64,000 bases of DNA from Paenibacillus sp. JCM 10914 (lineage in GTDB: Bacteria; Bacillota; Bacilli; Paenibacillales; Paenibacillaceae), in assembly GCF_001315105.1 (NCBI RefSeq), contig NZ_BAZR01000003.1, forward strand, positions 1-64,000. The letters are read 5' to 3'. How positions within the stretch are numbered: the stretch's first letter is position 1; every line of letters starts with the position of its first letter. Positions 27,788-36,590 of the stretch are shown here, one piece after another. The position numbers and the translations under genes were made by a program. The notes under the pieces are model-generated. The model searched no databases and was not told where the DNA came from. It worked only from the letters and a program-made list of their open reading frames with translations.

Positions 27788-27837
27788 GAAAAGCGCTTGA
27801 GACTGGATGGCAGCATCCAATGCTCAAGGCGCTTTAT
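27788..27837. terminator. Hairpin between converging TetR and aldo/keto reductase genes
   Basis: AAAGCGC-TTGAG pairs with CTCAAGGCGCTTT across a 20-base loop that itself can fold (TGGATG/CATCCA). A and T flanks suit both directions. Confidence 0.65.
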
Positions 27838-27842
27838 GGTAG

Positions 27843-28783
27843 TTAGGATAATGTTGATGTCGTCAGGTCAAGCCAATCTAACTCTGCCCGACTAAGCTTG
27901 ATGTTGGATCCTTCATCACAAGACTGCAGCTCTTCGGGTGATTGCGCACCGATCAGGGCACATGTCGGGAATGGTTGATTCAGCACATAGGCGAGGGCAA
28001 TTTGGATTGCAGTAACTCCTTTGGCTGCAGCCAATTGTTTGGCACGCTCCAGGCGCTCCCAGTTCTCGTCGCTGTAGAATACCCGTACCAAGTCCGCGTT
28101 GTCCCGAATTTCCGGTGAGAATCGGCCGGTGAAGAAACCTCTTGCCTGAGAAGACCATGAGAGAAGCGGAAGCTGTTCCGATTCATGCCAGGCAATGGTC
28201 TGGGCATCTGCGGATACGCAGCCTGCCCAGAACGGTTCGTTTGCTTTTGCCAAACTCAGGTTGGGAGAACTAAAGGAGAAGCCGACTAATCCGTTATCCT
28301 TCGCATATTGATTCGCTTCCTGAATGCGCTGCCAGGTCCAGTTGGATACGCCGATCGCTCCGACCGTCCCATTCGAGGTATATTCATTCAGAATCTCAAC
28401 TACCTCACCCGCAGGGACGGCAGGGTCGTCGCGATGAAGGGCATACAGATCGATAAAATCCGTCTGAAGTCTTTCCAGACTCGTTGTGATGTCGCTCTTG
28501 ATGTCCTTCTTGCTTACGCGCGGTCCATGCTGATCGTGGTGAGCACCCTTTGTCAGAATGACGAGCTGTTCGCGGTTACCTCGCTCCTTCATATAACGGC
28601 CGATTACTTCTTCGCTTTGACCGCCGCAGTATATATGCGCGGTATCAACCGAGTTGCCGCCAATGGCAGATAGGCGTCCAGATTGGCTGCGGCTTTCTCA
28701 TAACTATCATGATAAAAGTAGTCCGTTCCCTTCATAAGGGCTGAGACGGGTTTGTTTAACCCTTTAATCGAGATGTACTCCAT
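27843..28783 (-). CDS. Aldo/keto reductase (internal frameshift near N-terminus)
   Basis: The proper start is the ATG at 28783 with GAGGAGG upstream: MEYISIKGLNKPVSALMKG...AAANLDAYL. Near 28666 one base (a G) is missing, and the chain continues in the neighbouring frame as IGGNSVDTAHIYCGGQSEEVIGRY and on to 27843. The TIM-barrel enzyme has the catalytic Asp-Tyr of SVDTAHIY, the YALHRDD strand with its His, and a C-terminal NADP site (CALIGAQSPEELQ). It should reduce sugar or ketone substrates with NAD(P)H. It lies 34 bases after a Gfo/Idh/MocA gene in the same operon. The open frame alone starts only at 28592. Confidence 0.85.
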
Positions 28784-28817
28784 ATTTAATTCCTCCTCGG
28801 GCTGTATGTGTAATGGA

Positions 28818-29813
28818 TTACAATGTCACTCTCTTTCGTGCTTCCGCAGACAACAGACAAGCATCAATCACGCGCATGTTCCGGATGGCATCTTCGGCAG
28901 AGTAACGAAGCGGCGTGCGATTCAGAATGGCTTCTGCTAGTTGGTCGCCTTGTTCACTGTAAGCATTCGCTACCGGTACTTCGATTTCTTGTCGGCCATC
29001 GCCATTCGTTAAATAGAAATTGCCGCCATCCTCTGGCAAGCTGTAGGCATACGGGACTTCGATAAGTCCATCGGTTCCTAAGATTTCCAGTGGATTACGA
29101 AACGCTGCCCACATGCCGCAATCGAAGGTGAGGGAGACGGAGTCCGGGAATTCGACGAGGCCCGATGCCATCATATCTACCTGACCATGCTCAGGCGAGA
29201 AAAGAGCTTGAACCGTAACGGCCTCAGGCTCCTTATCTAGCAAAAGGCGTGCCGCATTGATCGGATAACAGCCGATATCATAGATGGAACCTCCGCCCCA
29301 ATCCTTACGGAAGCGAACGTTACCGTGGTTAGAAGAGCTATTGAAGGTGAACGCACTGCGAATACCGCGAATGTCTCCAATCGCTCCCGCGGCGATCATA
29401 TCCTTCAAAATGTCATAACGAGGGTGGTGGCGATACATAAATGCTTCCGCCAGATAGACTCCAGCCTGGTCGGCTGCTTCTGCCATCTCGGACGCTTCAG
29501 CTTCGGTCAGGGCAAGTGGTTTCTCGCATAGAATATGTTTGCCTGCTTCGGCGGCACGAATGCTCCATTCCTTGTGCAGATGGTTCGGAAGCGGGATGTA
29601 GACTGCATCTATGGAAGTATCGGCTAAAAGGGATTCATAGCTCCCGTAGGCTTTGGGAATATGCAACTCATTCGCTGTTTGTTTGGCGGTATCTTCGTTC
29701 CGGCTGGCAATCGCCACAACTTCGTTATGTTTGGATTGTTGCAAGCCGGGTATCACCGAACGCTTGGCAATGCTGGCACAACCAAGGACGCCCCAACGAA
29801 TCTTCTGGGTCAT
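28818..29813 (-). CDS. Gfo/Idh/MocA-family oxidoreductase
   Basis: 331 residues from the ATG at 29813 (GAGGAG eleven bases upstream). The N-terminal Rossmann fold reads IRWGVLGCASIAKRSVIPGL, followed by the family's EKPLALTEAEASEM with the catalytic Lys. The middle carries DIGCYPINAAR with the His/Asp-type active-site region. Such enzymes oxidise or reduce sugars, inositols or sugar acids with NAD(P). It is co-transcribed with the aldo/keto reductase and divergent from an AraC regulator, suggesting a small sugar or polyol catabolic unit. Confidence 0.9.
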   Translation of the reverse strand: MTQKIRWGVLGCASIAKRSVIPGLQQSKHNEVVAIASRNEDTAKQTANELHIPKAYGSYESLLADTSIDAVYIPLPNHLHKEWSIRAAEAGKHILCEKPLALTEAEASEMAEAADQAGVYLAEAFMYRHHPRYDILKDMIAAGAIGDIRGIRSAFTFNSSSNHGNVRFRKDWGGGSIYDIGCYPINAARLLLDKEPEAVTVQALFSPEHGQVDMMASGLVEFPDSVSLTFDCGMWAAFRNPLEILGTDGLIEVPYAYSLPEDGGNFYLTNGDGRQEIEVPVANAYSEQGDQLAEAILNRTPLRYSAEDAIRNMRVIDACLLSAEARKRVTL

Positions 29814-29938
29814 ATCAAAGTCAGCTCCTCTGTCTTGAAATAAGATTATATTGCGATTATAAAAGACAGATATTAAAATTGATATAATATTATTTTGCAT
29901 TGGATTATAACAATATTGTCATGAAGGAGATGGGCAGT
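29814..29938. promoter_or_regulatory. Divergent promoter region, oxidoreductase operon and AraC gene
   Basis: 125 very AT-rich bases with several TATAAT-like hexamers on both strands (for example TTATAA near 29904 and TATAAT on the minus strand near 29848). Individual promoters cannot be fixed with confidence. The AraC protein probably binds here. Confidence 0.5.
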
Positions 29939-30781
29939 ATGAAACGGCAATCGCATTTGTTAACGCTACCGGAAATGCCGTTCTTCTGTCTGCCGGAATC
30001 CGTAGGGATTTATCGAGACGACCCGGAACATAGCGTGGCCCGTGCAGCAGGGGCGTTGAACAACTTCAATATTCATTACGTTGCCTCTGGCAAAGGGCAT
30101 GTGGAGATCGATAATCAGGTGTATACGCTCGGTCCTGGAGAGGCAGTGCTCTATTTTCCGATGCAGGTTCAGCGTTATTATAGCAGTCAGGATGATCCAT
30201 GGGACGTCCGGTGGTTTCATTTCTATGGAAGTGGATTGCAAAATTATTTCATCGAACGCGGATTTCACAAAAGTCTGTTATGGAGTATCCGACAACCGAC
30301 CGTGTTTGAGGAAGCTCATGAGGCACTGTTAAGTGAAGCGGAACGGCATCGTATGCTAAAGCCGGCTCAATTATCAACGTTGACTTACGCTTTGTTAGCC
30401 GTATTTGTTGAGCAGGCATCAGCCTTGTCGGGTAACAAATCGAGCAGCAGCATAAACCGCATTCTGGAATTGTTGCCTGAAATGCAGCACGATGCAGCAC
30501 AGCCTTTCGTGCTGGAAGAGTGGGCGGATAAGCTGGGGGTTAGCACGTATTATTTCTGCAAACTGTTCCGGAATGTCATGGAGATGACACCGATGGATTT
30601 CATAACCCGTTGTCGACTCCAGATGGCGAAGCAATGGCTGCTCGACCATAAAGAGAAAACCATCGGGGAGATTGCGGTAGAGGCAGGTTATCCGAGCGTC
30701 AGTTATTTTAATAAGCGATTCATGGAGCACGAAGGAATGACGCCTTCATCTTACCGACGACTATATGGGATGAACGGATAA
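29939..30781 (+). CDS. AraC-family transcriptional regulator with cupin sensor domain
   Basis: 280 residues from the ATG at 29939 (AAGGAG nine bases upstream). The N-terminal cupin-type AraC_binding domain includes HYVASGKGHVEIDNQVYTLGPGEAVLYFP. The C-terminal 100 residues hold two helix-turn-helix motifs, LEEWADKLGVSTYYFCKLFR and IGEIAVEAGYPSVSYFNKRF, and the family ending GMTPSSYRR. It is divergent from the oxidoreductase pair and probably activates it in response to a sugar. Confidence 0.92.
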   Translation: MKRQSHLLTLPEMPFFCLPESVGIYRDDPEHSVARAAGALNNFNIHYVASGKGHVEIDNQVYTLGPGEAVLYFPMQVQRYYSSQDDPWDVRWFHFYGSGLQNYFIERGFHKSLLWSIRQPTVFEEAHEALLSEAERHRMLKPAQLSTLTYALLAVFVEQASALSGNKSSSSINRILELLPEMQHDAAQPFVLEEWADKLGVSTYYFCKLFRNVMEMTPMDFITRCRLQMAKQWLLDHKEKTIGEIAVEAGYPSVSYFNKRFMEHEGMTPSSYRRLYGMNG

Positions 30782-30894
30782 CTATGATGATTAGACCGAC
30801 CGGACAGGTAACACCCCGACTTAGGTCTAGGTTTTAATCACATCTATGGTCGGTTAAAGAAATGGCTTGCCCCCACTACAATAATATTAACAGA

Positions 30895-30912
30895 AGGATT
30901 TGACGAAATCCT
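30895..30912 (+). promoter_or_regulatory. Short perfect hairpin upstream of the NlpC/P60-like gene
   Basis: AGGATTT GACG AAATCCT, 34 bases before the start codon. Without a T-run; a regulatory site or mRNA 5' stem are both possible. Confidence 0.3.
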
Positions 30913-30945
30913 GATCAATATGTGTACGACGTGGGGGAAAGCGAT

Positions 30946-31536
30946 ATGAACGAAACTAACACGATATATGTAATGTTAACCGATACGGGAACGAAGTTCA
31001 CGAAGATGATTAAACGGATTACAGCTGCACCTTATAATCATGCTTCGCTTGCATTAGATGAGGGCTTAAATGAAGTGTATAGCTTCGGTCGGAAATGTGC
31101 CAACAATCCATGGGTAGGCGGATTTGTTCAGGAAGATATATATGAAGGGACCTACCGGCATTTTCCTGACACCCGCTGTGCACTACTCCGCATGGAAGTA
31201 TCCCGTCATCATGTTGAAGCAGCAGGCAGGGTCATCCAGCACTATAAGGATGAGAAAGACGCGTATAGCTATAATCTTCTTGGCATGATCGGGCTGATGG
31301 TCCGACTGGATATTACGCGTGAACGGTCCTATTTCTGTTCTCAGTTCGTGGCGGAAGCCATTAAGCAAAGTGGCATTTCGTTATGGGATCGACCATCCTC
31401 AATTGTCACTCCCAATGATTTCCTTGAACATCCCTCGCTCGAACTCGTGTACGAAGGCATGTTGTATGATTATCCCTTACTGGATCAGACAAGATTGGCT
31501 AATCAGCCTAATCTTATGCAGACTGTCGTACTGTAG
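30946..31536 (+). CDS. Permuted papain-fold protein (YiiX/YycO-like NlpC/P60 relative)
   Basis: 196 residues from the ATG at 30946, with GTGGGGGAAA upstream. The likely catalytic His is in PYNHASLAL and the Cys follows later in SYFCSQFVAEA; His before Cys is the order of the circularly permuted NlpC/P60 group (YaeF/YiiX type). No signal peptide is present, so it is cytosolic. Members are thought to act on lipids, amides or peptides; the substrate here is unknown. Confidence 0.75.
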   Translation: MNETNTIYVMLTDTGTKFTKMIKRITAAPYNHASLALDEGLNEVYSFGRKCANNPWVGGFVQEDIYEGTYRHFPDTRCALLRMEVSRHHVEAAGRVIQHYKDEKDAYSYNLLGMIGLMVRLDITRERSYFCSQFVAEAIKQSGISLWDRPSSIVTPNDFLEHPSLELVYEGMLYDYPLLDQTRLANQPNLMQTVVL

Positions 31537-31540
31537 CGAT

Positions 31541-31576
31541 GCTAACACATTAGGAACGGGTTAGTTCTGTGTTAGC
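31541..31576. terminator. Hairpin at the converging gene ends
   Basis: GCTAACACA pairs with TGTGTTAGC across an 18-base loop. It overlaps the stop codon of the minus-strand gene and lies just after the plus-strand gene. No strong T-run. Confidence 0.45.
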
Positions 31577-32368
31577 TCGCTTGATGATGTCCTCAATTTT
31601 CACTTCATATTGATAAATGCTTTTTTTCTTGGAGAGTATTTGACCGGATAACGTTACGAGACGAGACAGAGTATCCGCAGTGCGGGCTGGCTCTTGTGCC
31701 TTAATGGCGGCTTTGAAATTCTTCCACTCGGTTTGCATTAATTTATTTGGATTAGAGATTGCGCTTTTGTCAGCCTTGATCCGGCTCTTGATAGGTTCGA
31801 TTTCGGCAAGAATAGAACGTACCTTTGTTGCCTTGCTGGTTTTGGCTTTCTTGGCCGCGGTTAAGGCGTTTTGTTTGTTTTTGATGTCTTGTTTGCCGAG
31901 TGTAACCATTAGCTTCATGCTGTCGGCTTGGGTTTGCAGCATTTTCGCTAGCGTCTTGTCCTTCAGTTTCTTGGTCGTTGCGATTTGCTTGTTCAAGGCT
32001 GTATAGGTATTAAACAATGGCTGGTATTTGTTCTTCGCGGATTGGAGTTGATCTTCGAGGCGACGAATTTTGTCTTTATCAATGTCGTTGATCCGTTTGC
32101 GCGTCTCCGATGTCTTGGCTTCGTTGGCGTAACGCAAGGAAGATATTTTGTCATCCCAACTCATCGTCTGTTGCTGTTCTGACTTCAAGTCGTTAAATTG
32201 CTTGGTTAATTTGGACTGGTTGGAACCGGTTGCTCGTTCCGCGGTGGCATTCAGTTGCTTCTGGATGGCGTCGGTAAATTCAATGGCGGCGGCCTCCACG
32301 ATATAACCAGGGAAGAGGGAGGCAGTCAAGATACAAATGAGGAACACGGACATAATTCGGCGTAGCAT
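31550..32368 (-). CDS. Secreted coiled-coil protein of unknown function
   Basis: 272 residues. A Sec signal peptide (about residues 1-27: RRIMSVFLICILTASLFPGYIVEAAA) precedes a Lys/Gln/Ala-rich, almost entirely helical chain with long heptad-like stretches (for example KDKIRRLEDQLQSAKNKYQPLFNTY). No enzymatic motif is visible. I do not recognise the family. Likely exported and either wall-associated or spore-related; that is inference only. Confidence 0.75.
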   Translation of the reverse strand: MLRRIMSVFLICILTASLFPGYIVEAAAIEFTDAIQKQLNATAERATGSNQSKLTKQFNDLKSEQQQTMSWDDKISSLRYANEAKTSETRKRINDIDKDKIRRLEDQLQSAKNKYQPLFNTYTALNKQIATTKKLKDKTLAKMLQTQADSMKLMVTLGKQDIKNKQNALTAAKKAKTSKATKVRSILAEIEPIKSRIKADKSAISNPNKLMQTEWKNFKAAIKAQEPARTADTLSRLVTLSGQILSKKKSIYQYEVKIEDIIKRANTELTRS

Positions 32369-32424
32369 ACAATCACTCCTTCACGAATAGCAGCGCTCAG
32401 GCGCTGGTGTTGTGGTGGATTTAC

Positions 32425-32478
32425 GAAAAAAAAAGCACCCGATAGAAAGGCGGTAATACGCCTCTCTTACGGGTGCTT
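32425..32478 (-). terminator. Intrinsic terminator after the DUF1796 gene
   Basis: Outer stem GCACCCG / CGGGTGC with an inner AGGCG/CGCCT hairpin, followed on the minus strand by nine Ts. It separates DUF1796 from the coiled-coil gene downstream. Confidence 0.88.
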
Positions 32479-32534
32479 CCTTCGTAAGAATCCGATTCAC
32501 TTTTTTATACTATAAAGGATGAAGGTGCTCATTG

Positions 32535-33164
32535 TCAAACATATATTCGTATTATTGGAGCTTGTAAGGGACTGAGTATTTGGTTCCAAGAAGCCGTATC
32601 TCCTTCCCAGGTATGGCCTTTGGGGATTTGTATAATGTTTACATGCTCTGAAAACGTGGGTAAGGTGAATATCTGTGAATCTCTGCTCAACATGACAAAT
32701 AAATAGGTGATATTGGCATTGGAGTAGGTGTCCCGTATCGTATCATAGATTGTTTGCGCGTCTTTACGGTGGGGGATCATGCGAACGAGCAATACGGATC
32801 GATCGGAGTCCAATGCGTCATGAAACCGTGTCAGACGTCGATCCAGCCGTTCACGGAAGATAGGGTAATCATACAGCGGAGCCTTACGCGGGTCATTCTT
32901 AAAGTCATGAAAAGAGAGACAGGAAGAGGATCTGTCTCGTACATAGTAGGTGTTCACGGATTTTGCATAGATTTCAAGGTTGGGGAGCTGCATAAAATCG
33001 TCCATCCGGTTACGAATGACCTTGCAAAACTCGCTCGTCGAAGCAAAATTAAACCAGTCCCACGGCCCGGCTGCCCGCCGTAAGCCGTTCTTTCTCAGTT
33101 GTGTCGCCACCTGACAGTTGTGACCGAGACTGTATATCTCCTGAAATGCCGAAGGTATCGTCAC
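32535..33164 (-). CDS. DUF1796 family putative cysteine peptidase
   Basis: 209 residues with the family's opening EIYSLGHNCQVATQLRKNGLR and GPWDWFNF, and a later His in MIPHRKDA. DUF1796 proteins are predicted cysteine peptidases of unknown target, frequent in Bacillales. The start is a GTG at 33164 with AGGAGG eight bases upstream. It is the last host-like gene before the phage region; no terminator was seen between the phage amidase and this gene. Confidence 0.85.
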   Translation of the reverse strand: MTIPSAFQEIYSLGHNCQVATQLRKNGLRRAAGPWDWFNFASTSEFCKVIRNRMDDFMQLPNLEIYAKSVNTYYVRDRSSSCLSFHDFKNDPRKAPLYDYPIFRERLDRRLTRFHDALDSDRSVLLVRMIPHRKDAQTIYDTIRDTYSNANITYLFVMLSRDSQIFTLPTFSEHVNIIQIPKGHTWEGDTASWNQILSPLQAPIIRIYV

Positions 33165-33248
33165 GTGGTCTACCTCCTAACTCCAAAACTATCAATAGTA
33201 TCGTATGTTGAGATGATAGGATTGGTATGGGGAGGTGCTGCAATATTC

Positions 33249-34229
33249 TTATTTTTTGACTAGTAATCCTGCACGATATAGTACAGTAATTAGCGAATAA
33301 AAGTCTGCACTTCTTCCGTGCGGTGTATCGATGACCGGGCTGCCATACTGATCCCGGAGTTGAACAAGGGCGCTGATTGCTCTTTGAGCATAGGACGGGA
33401 TTTGCGTTAATTTCGCTCTATTCTCTAAAACCTTAACTCGCTCACCTGTCTTCTTAAGCGAGGCTCCTTGTTCTTGAACCCCTTTCTTCAATACATTTTT
33501 ACTATTGGTGAGGGCTTTAATCTCAGATTTTAATGTGGCGACCGTCTGTTTAAGTTGTTCAAACTGTTGTCTTTCACTTGGCGTCATAGCGTCATCATCC
33601 TTTACTTTTAAGTTATGGTAAGCCTCTTGAACGAGAGGAATAAAATTTTTCTGAGCTTGTAAGACGGAATTACCTAGAAAGAACGTAGATCCCGGGCAAG
33701 ATTTTGCCGGCAAACCATTTAGCTTTACGCCGGTTTTGAAATTATATACTTTAGTGCCAGATGGGCTGTACCAGTGATGGTATACGATATGCTCTGTATC
33801 GACTGGAAGTTTGAAAACTTCGCATAATGCAGCATTCAAGAAGGTAATGGTGTGTTTATGCTCTTTGGTCATGTGATCACCATTGGTATCAAAGTTGCCA
33901 ATATGCTCCAAACATAACGCACCTGTGTTCGCTCCTTTAATGCCTGCAGGGGTTGTGTCAAATGAACGGCAAATGGCGATTAAGCCGTCAGGGAATGTTG
34001 TGATGTTTTGTCCAATGTCAGACCATCCGTTGGTATGGACATGAAAGCGTTTCATGGCCTCAAGTCGAGCGAAATGATTACTACCGTTAAAGGAAGTGTA
34101 ATTAGGAGCCCATGTATGATGATTTTGAATGATAGAGATTTTCCTTTTGAAACTCTGTGTCTTCAACCATTCATAGAATTCCAGACGAGTTAGAAGTATA
34201 AATTGGCCACTGTGCTTCACACGAGTCAT
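33249..34229 (-). CDS. Phage endolysin, N-acetylmuramoyl-L-alanine amidase (PGRP type)
   Basis: 326 residues. The N-terminal 200 residues form an Amidase_2/PGRP domain with zinc ligands His37 or His38 (IIQNHHTW), the later His of VYHHWYSP and the Cys of AKSCPGS. A coiled-coil linker (ERQQFEQLKQTVATLKSEI) leads to a C-terminal segment (SYAQRAISALVQLRD...ADFYSLITVLYRAGLL) probably used for wall binding. It cleaves the amide between MurNAc and L-Ala to release particles. Start overlaps the holin stop by four bases. It is the last phage gene on this side. Confidence 0.92.
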   Translation of the reverse strand: MTRVKHSGQFILLTRLEFYEWLKTQSFKRKISIIQNHHTWAPNYTSFNGSNHFARLEAMKRFHVHTNGWSDIGQNITTFPDGLIAICRSFDTTPAGIKGANTGALCLEHIGNFDTNGDHMTKEHKHTITFLNAALCEVFKLPVDTEHIVYHHWYSPSGTKVYNFKTGVKLNGLPAKSCPGSTFFLGNSVLQAQKNFIPLVQEAYHNLKVKDDDAMTPSERQQFEQLKQTVATLKSEIKALTNSKNVLKKGVQEQGASLKKTGERVKVLENRAKLTQIPSYAQRAISALVQLRDQYGSPVIDTPHGRSADFYSLITVLYRAGLLVKK

Positions 34230-34672
34230 CCTTTCCCTTCGTCAGAAGCTTTGCTTTTTAATGCGGTAATGGCATTTTTCATCTGAGGTGGCATAGGTAA
34301 GTCCAGCCTTCCATAGTTCTCCATAAGACTGATTAGCTCATTGCCAATATAGAAGAATATGGCTCCCGTCATGAGGCTAAGAGATCCATCTAAGCCGAGC
34401 AACTTATCAATTTGAAATAGGAGAGCAATGACAGAGAACATTAAGATTTTTTTGATAATCCCCCAGTACCCTTTATTGGAGTTCCAACCTTTCGAGGTGT
34501 CTTCCACATTCTTTCTTCCTTCATAGTAGGAAGCAGCTAGTCCCGTTACATAATCGAGCGTTACCAGTGTAGCTAGGACATTTAAGGGCTGTGACCAGCT
34601 TCCAAATAAAAATGTGATCACAGAACCCCCGATGGTATAAAATAATAATTTATATAGTGTTGATTCATACAC
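34226..34672 (-). CDS. Phage holin (phi29-type, holin family 4)
   Basis: 148 residues with three to four membrane helices (ITFLFG, VLATLVTLDYVTGLAASYYEG, ILMFSVIALLFQIDKLLG, LMTGAIFFYIGNELISLMENYG). The pattern LDYVTGLAA...NSNKGYWGIIKK is diagnostic of the toxin-secretion/phage-lysis holin family. It opens the membrane for the amidase, with which it overlaps by four bases (ATGA). Confidence 0.92.
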   Translation of the reverse strand: MYESTLYKLLFYTIGGSVITFLFGSWSQPLNVLATLVTLDYVTGLAASYYEGRKNVEDTSKGWNSNKGYWGIIKKILMFSVIALLFQIDKLLGLDGSLSLMTGAIFFYIGNELISLMENYGRLDLPMPPQMKNAITALKSKASDEGKG

Positions 34673-34701
34673 GGAATTTCCTCCATTAGATGATGTTATA
34701 T

Positions 34702-34731
34702 AAAATAAAAGGACCCCCGGTGGGAGTCCTG
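34702..34731 (-). terminator. Terminator between the repeat-protein gene and the lysis genes
   Basis: AGGACTCCC ACC GGGGGTCCT on the minus strand followed by TTTTATTTTA. Holin and amidase thus need read-through or their own start. Confidence 0.85.
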
Positions 34732-34738
34732 AAGAGAA

Positions 34739-36568
34739 TTAAATAATGAAATAATAAGCACTGTTACTGGTTCCTTTAACAAGTAGGGTACTATCCATAT
34801 CACTTACGTCTCTTTTGCGAATACTGATCGTGCTGATTAATTCTTCGACACCGGCAATCCTTGGACTGAGGTATCCTGCTAAGTCGGGGACGTTTACGAT
34901 GATTTCGGAGTCGATGTTACTGATTTGCTTGATTAGGATTGAGGCATCCAATTCATTGATTTGTTTAGCATCTATAGCAGCATCAAGGAAATGATGATCT
35001 TTGATCCATAACACAGCATCGAACTCATTCTTATCCTTTAGTAAAAGGCTTGCAGCTAAGTCGGGAATGGAAGAAGCGAGATGTGCCTCATGTGATTCGT
35101 AATGTGGCAATTCGATACTCGTTTCCAAATCCGTTTCGCCTAAAGCCCGTATAACCATCTCCGCATTCATATCAGGTTTCGAGACAGAGATATGAGATAC
35201 GATATCTTCTTCGATTGAGTTCTTTACGGTCAAGAAGCTATTGATGTCAGTTAACGACTTTTTGATTGAAGTGACTGTCAAGTCCCCCGATAGATCCCGC
35301 TGTGAAGCAATGATAGAAGCTTCAGCTTCTTCATTCTCAACTCTGGCAATTGTCACGACGCTTGATAAGAATGCATCTGGATCGATAATCATGTCACCAA
35401 CAAGGTCTGGAACACTTGCACTAAGATTAAACTCAAAATCCGCTGTCCTTTTGTTAGACACGGTTAAAATGCTTTCGATTTGATCATAATTTCGTCGAGC
35501 AATGGTCAAGTCAGCATGAACATCCGGCCGTGAAGCAACAATGGAAGAAGCTAGCTCAGTGAACATAGGATCTTCTTTTCTATGAACATATAGCGCGCAA
35601 TCCAATGATGTGAAACCTACGTCACTATGCACCGTTAAATGACCTGTTATTTCTTTATGTCCCTTACCGTTAATAAATAATGTGGATTCAAGATCAGTGC
35701 GTCCGGGGCTGTAGATTTGTGAAGTAATATAATGAACGATGAGAAGAGGGGGGATTCCGGATTCTCTTGTGAAGAAGCTTAAAGCTTCATTGTTCGTCGT
35801 TTTGATAATAAAGCCATAGTTAAGAAGTTTACTGGATTCCCATCGTTCGGCAATATCGAGGACATCAAATTCAACATATCTTTCCGTCGTATTATGAACA
35901 TATTGATTACTTAAAAGTTCTAGTGAATAGGGTTTATTTGCATGCGTCACGCCTAGTTCACGCCAGATGGTGTTCGGCTGATGCAGTTCCAGGTTTGCGT
36001 TACTTGGAAAGTTGATATAATAAAGTCGTAGTTTAGCACTTTCCAGAATTTTGAGATCAGGGATTCGGTCTTTTAATTCTCCGAAGGATACAAAAGCCTC
36101 GAAAGCCTCATCTGTGTTGTTCCCTGTGAGCATGCTCTTCATATCGCCATAGTTAATGGTTCGCAGATCGTCTCGACTCCGAGTCGTTGCATCCGCCAGC
36201 GGTGGCAAATATACATCACTTCTTGGGGCTTCCAGTAATTCAAATTTACCGAATAGTCGGTTGTGTGGCAGAATTTCTAATGTGCATTCAAGAAAAGATG
36301 CTGCTATGGCTTCTATATGAGATTCTATGTCCCCATGACCTCTATATTTGATGTCGAGTGTACTGGTGATTTCTTGGGATTTAAGTGTCCTGACTGAAAG
36401 TAATGCGTCCAGATCGTTGTTAGTTCTTATCATGGTAAAGAGCGATGAATCTACATCATTGTGATTAGAACGGAAAAGAATAAAGCGCCCCGAAACTTTG
36501 TTCTCAAGACGCTGCCTTATATAAATCTCACTATGGAGATCGTGATATTCATGATACAAATGTTTCAC
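34739..36568 (-). CDS. Large phage virion protein with DNRLRE-like domain and beta repeats
   Basis: 609 residues. About residues 170-280 (SAKLRLYYINFP...YVEFDVLDIAERW...LLIVHYIT) resemble a DNRLRE-type surface domain. On both sides the chain is a series of short alternating segments of 14-16 residues such as LDASILIKQISNIDSEIIVNVPDL, ending on Asp-Leu-x-Ala/Gly, which suggests a repetitive beta-helix or fibre shaft. Position before the lysis genes fits a tail fibre or appendage. No enzyme motif is visible. Confidence 0.7.
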   Translation of the reverse strand: MKHLYHEYHDLHSEIYIRQRLENKVSGRFILFRSNHNDVDSSLFTMIRTNNDLDALLSVRTLKSQEITSTLDIKYRGHGDIESHIEAIAASFLECTLEILPHNRLFGKFELLEAPRSDVYLPPLADATTRSRDDLRTINYGDMKSMLTGNNTDEAFEAFVSFGELKDRIPDLKILESAKLRLYYINFPSNANLELHQPNTIWRELGVTHANKPYSLELLSNQYVHNTTERYVEFDVLDIAERWESSKLLNYGFIIKTTNNEALSFFTRESGIPPLLIVHYITSQIYSPGRTDLESTLFINGKGHKEITGHLTVHSDVGFTSLDCALYVHRKEDPMFTELASSIVASRPDVHADLTIARRNYDQIESILTVSNKRTADFEFNLSASVPDLVGDMIIDPDAFLSSVVTIARVENEEAEASIIASQRDLSGDLTVTSIKKSLTDINSFLTVKNSIEEDIVSHISVSKPDMNAEMVIRALGETDLETSIELPHYESHEAHLASSIPDLAASLLLKDKNEFDAVLWIKDHHFLDAAIDAKQINELDASILIKQISNIDSEIIVNVPDLAGYLSPRIAGVEELISTISIRKRDVSDMDSTLLVKGTSNSAYYFII

Positions 36569-36590
36569 TTCCTATCTCATTGTATTGAGA

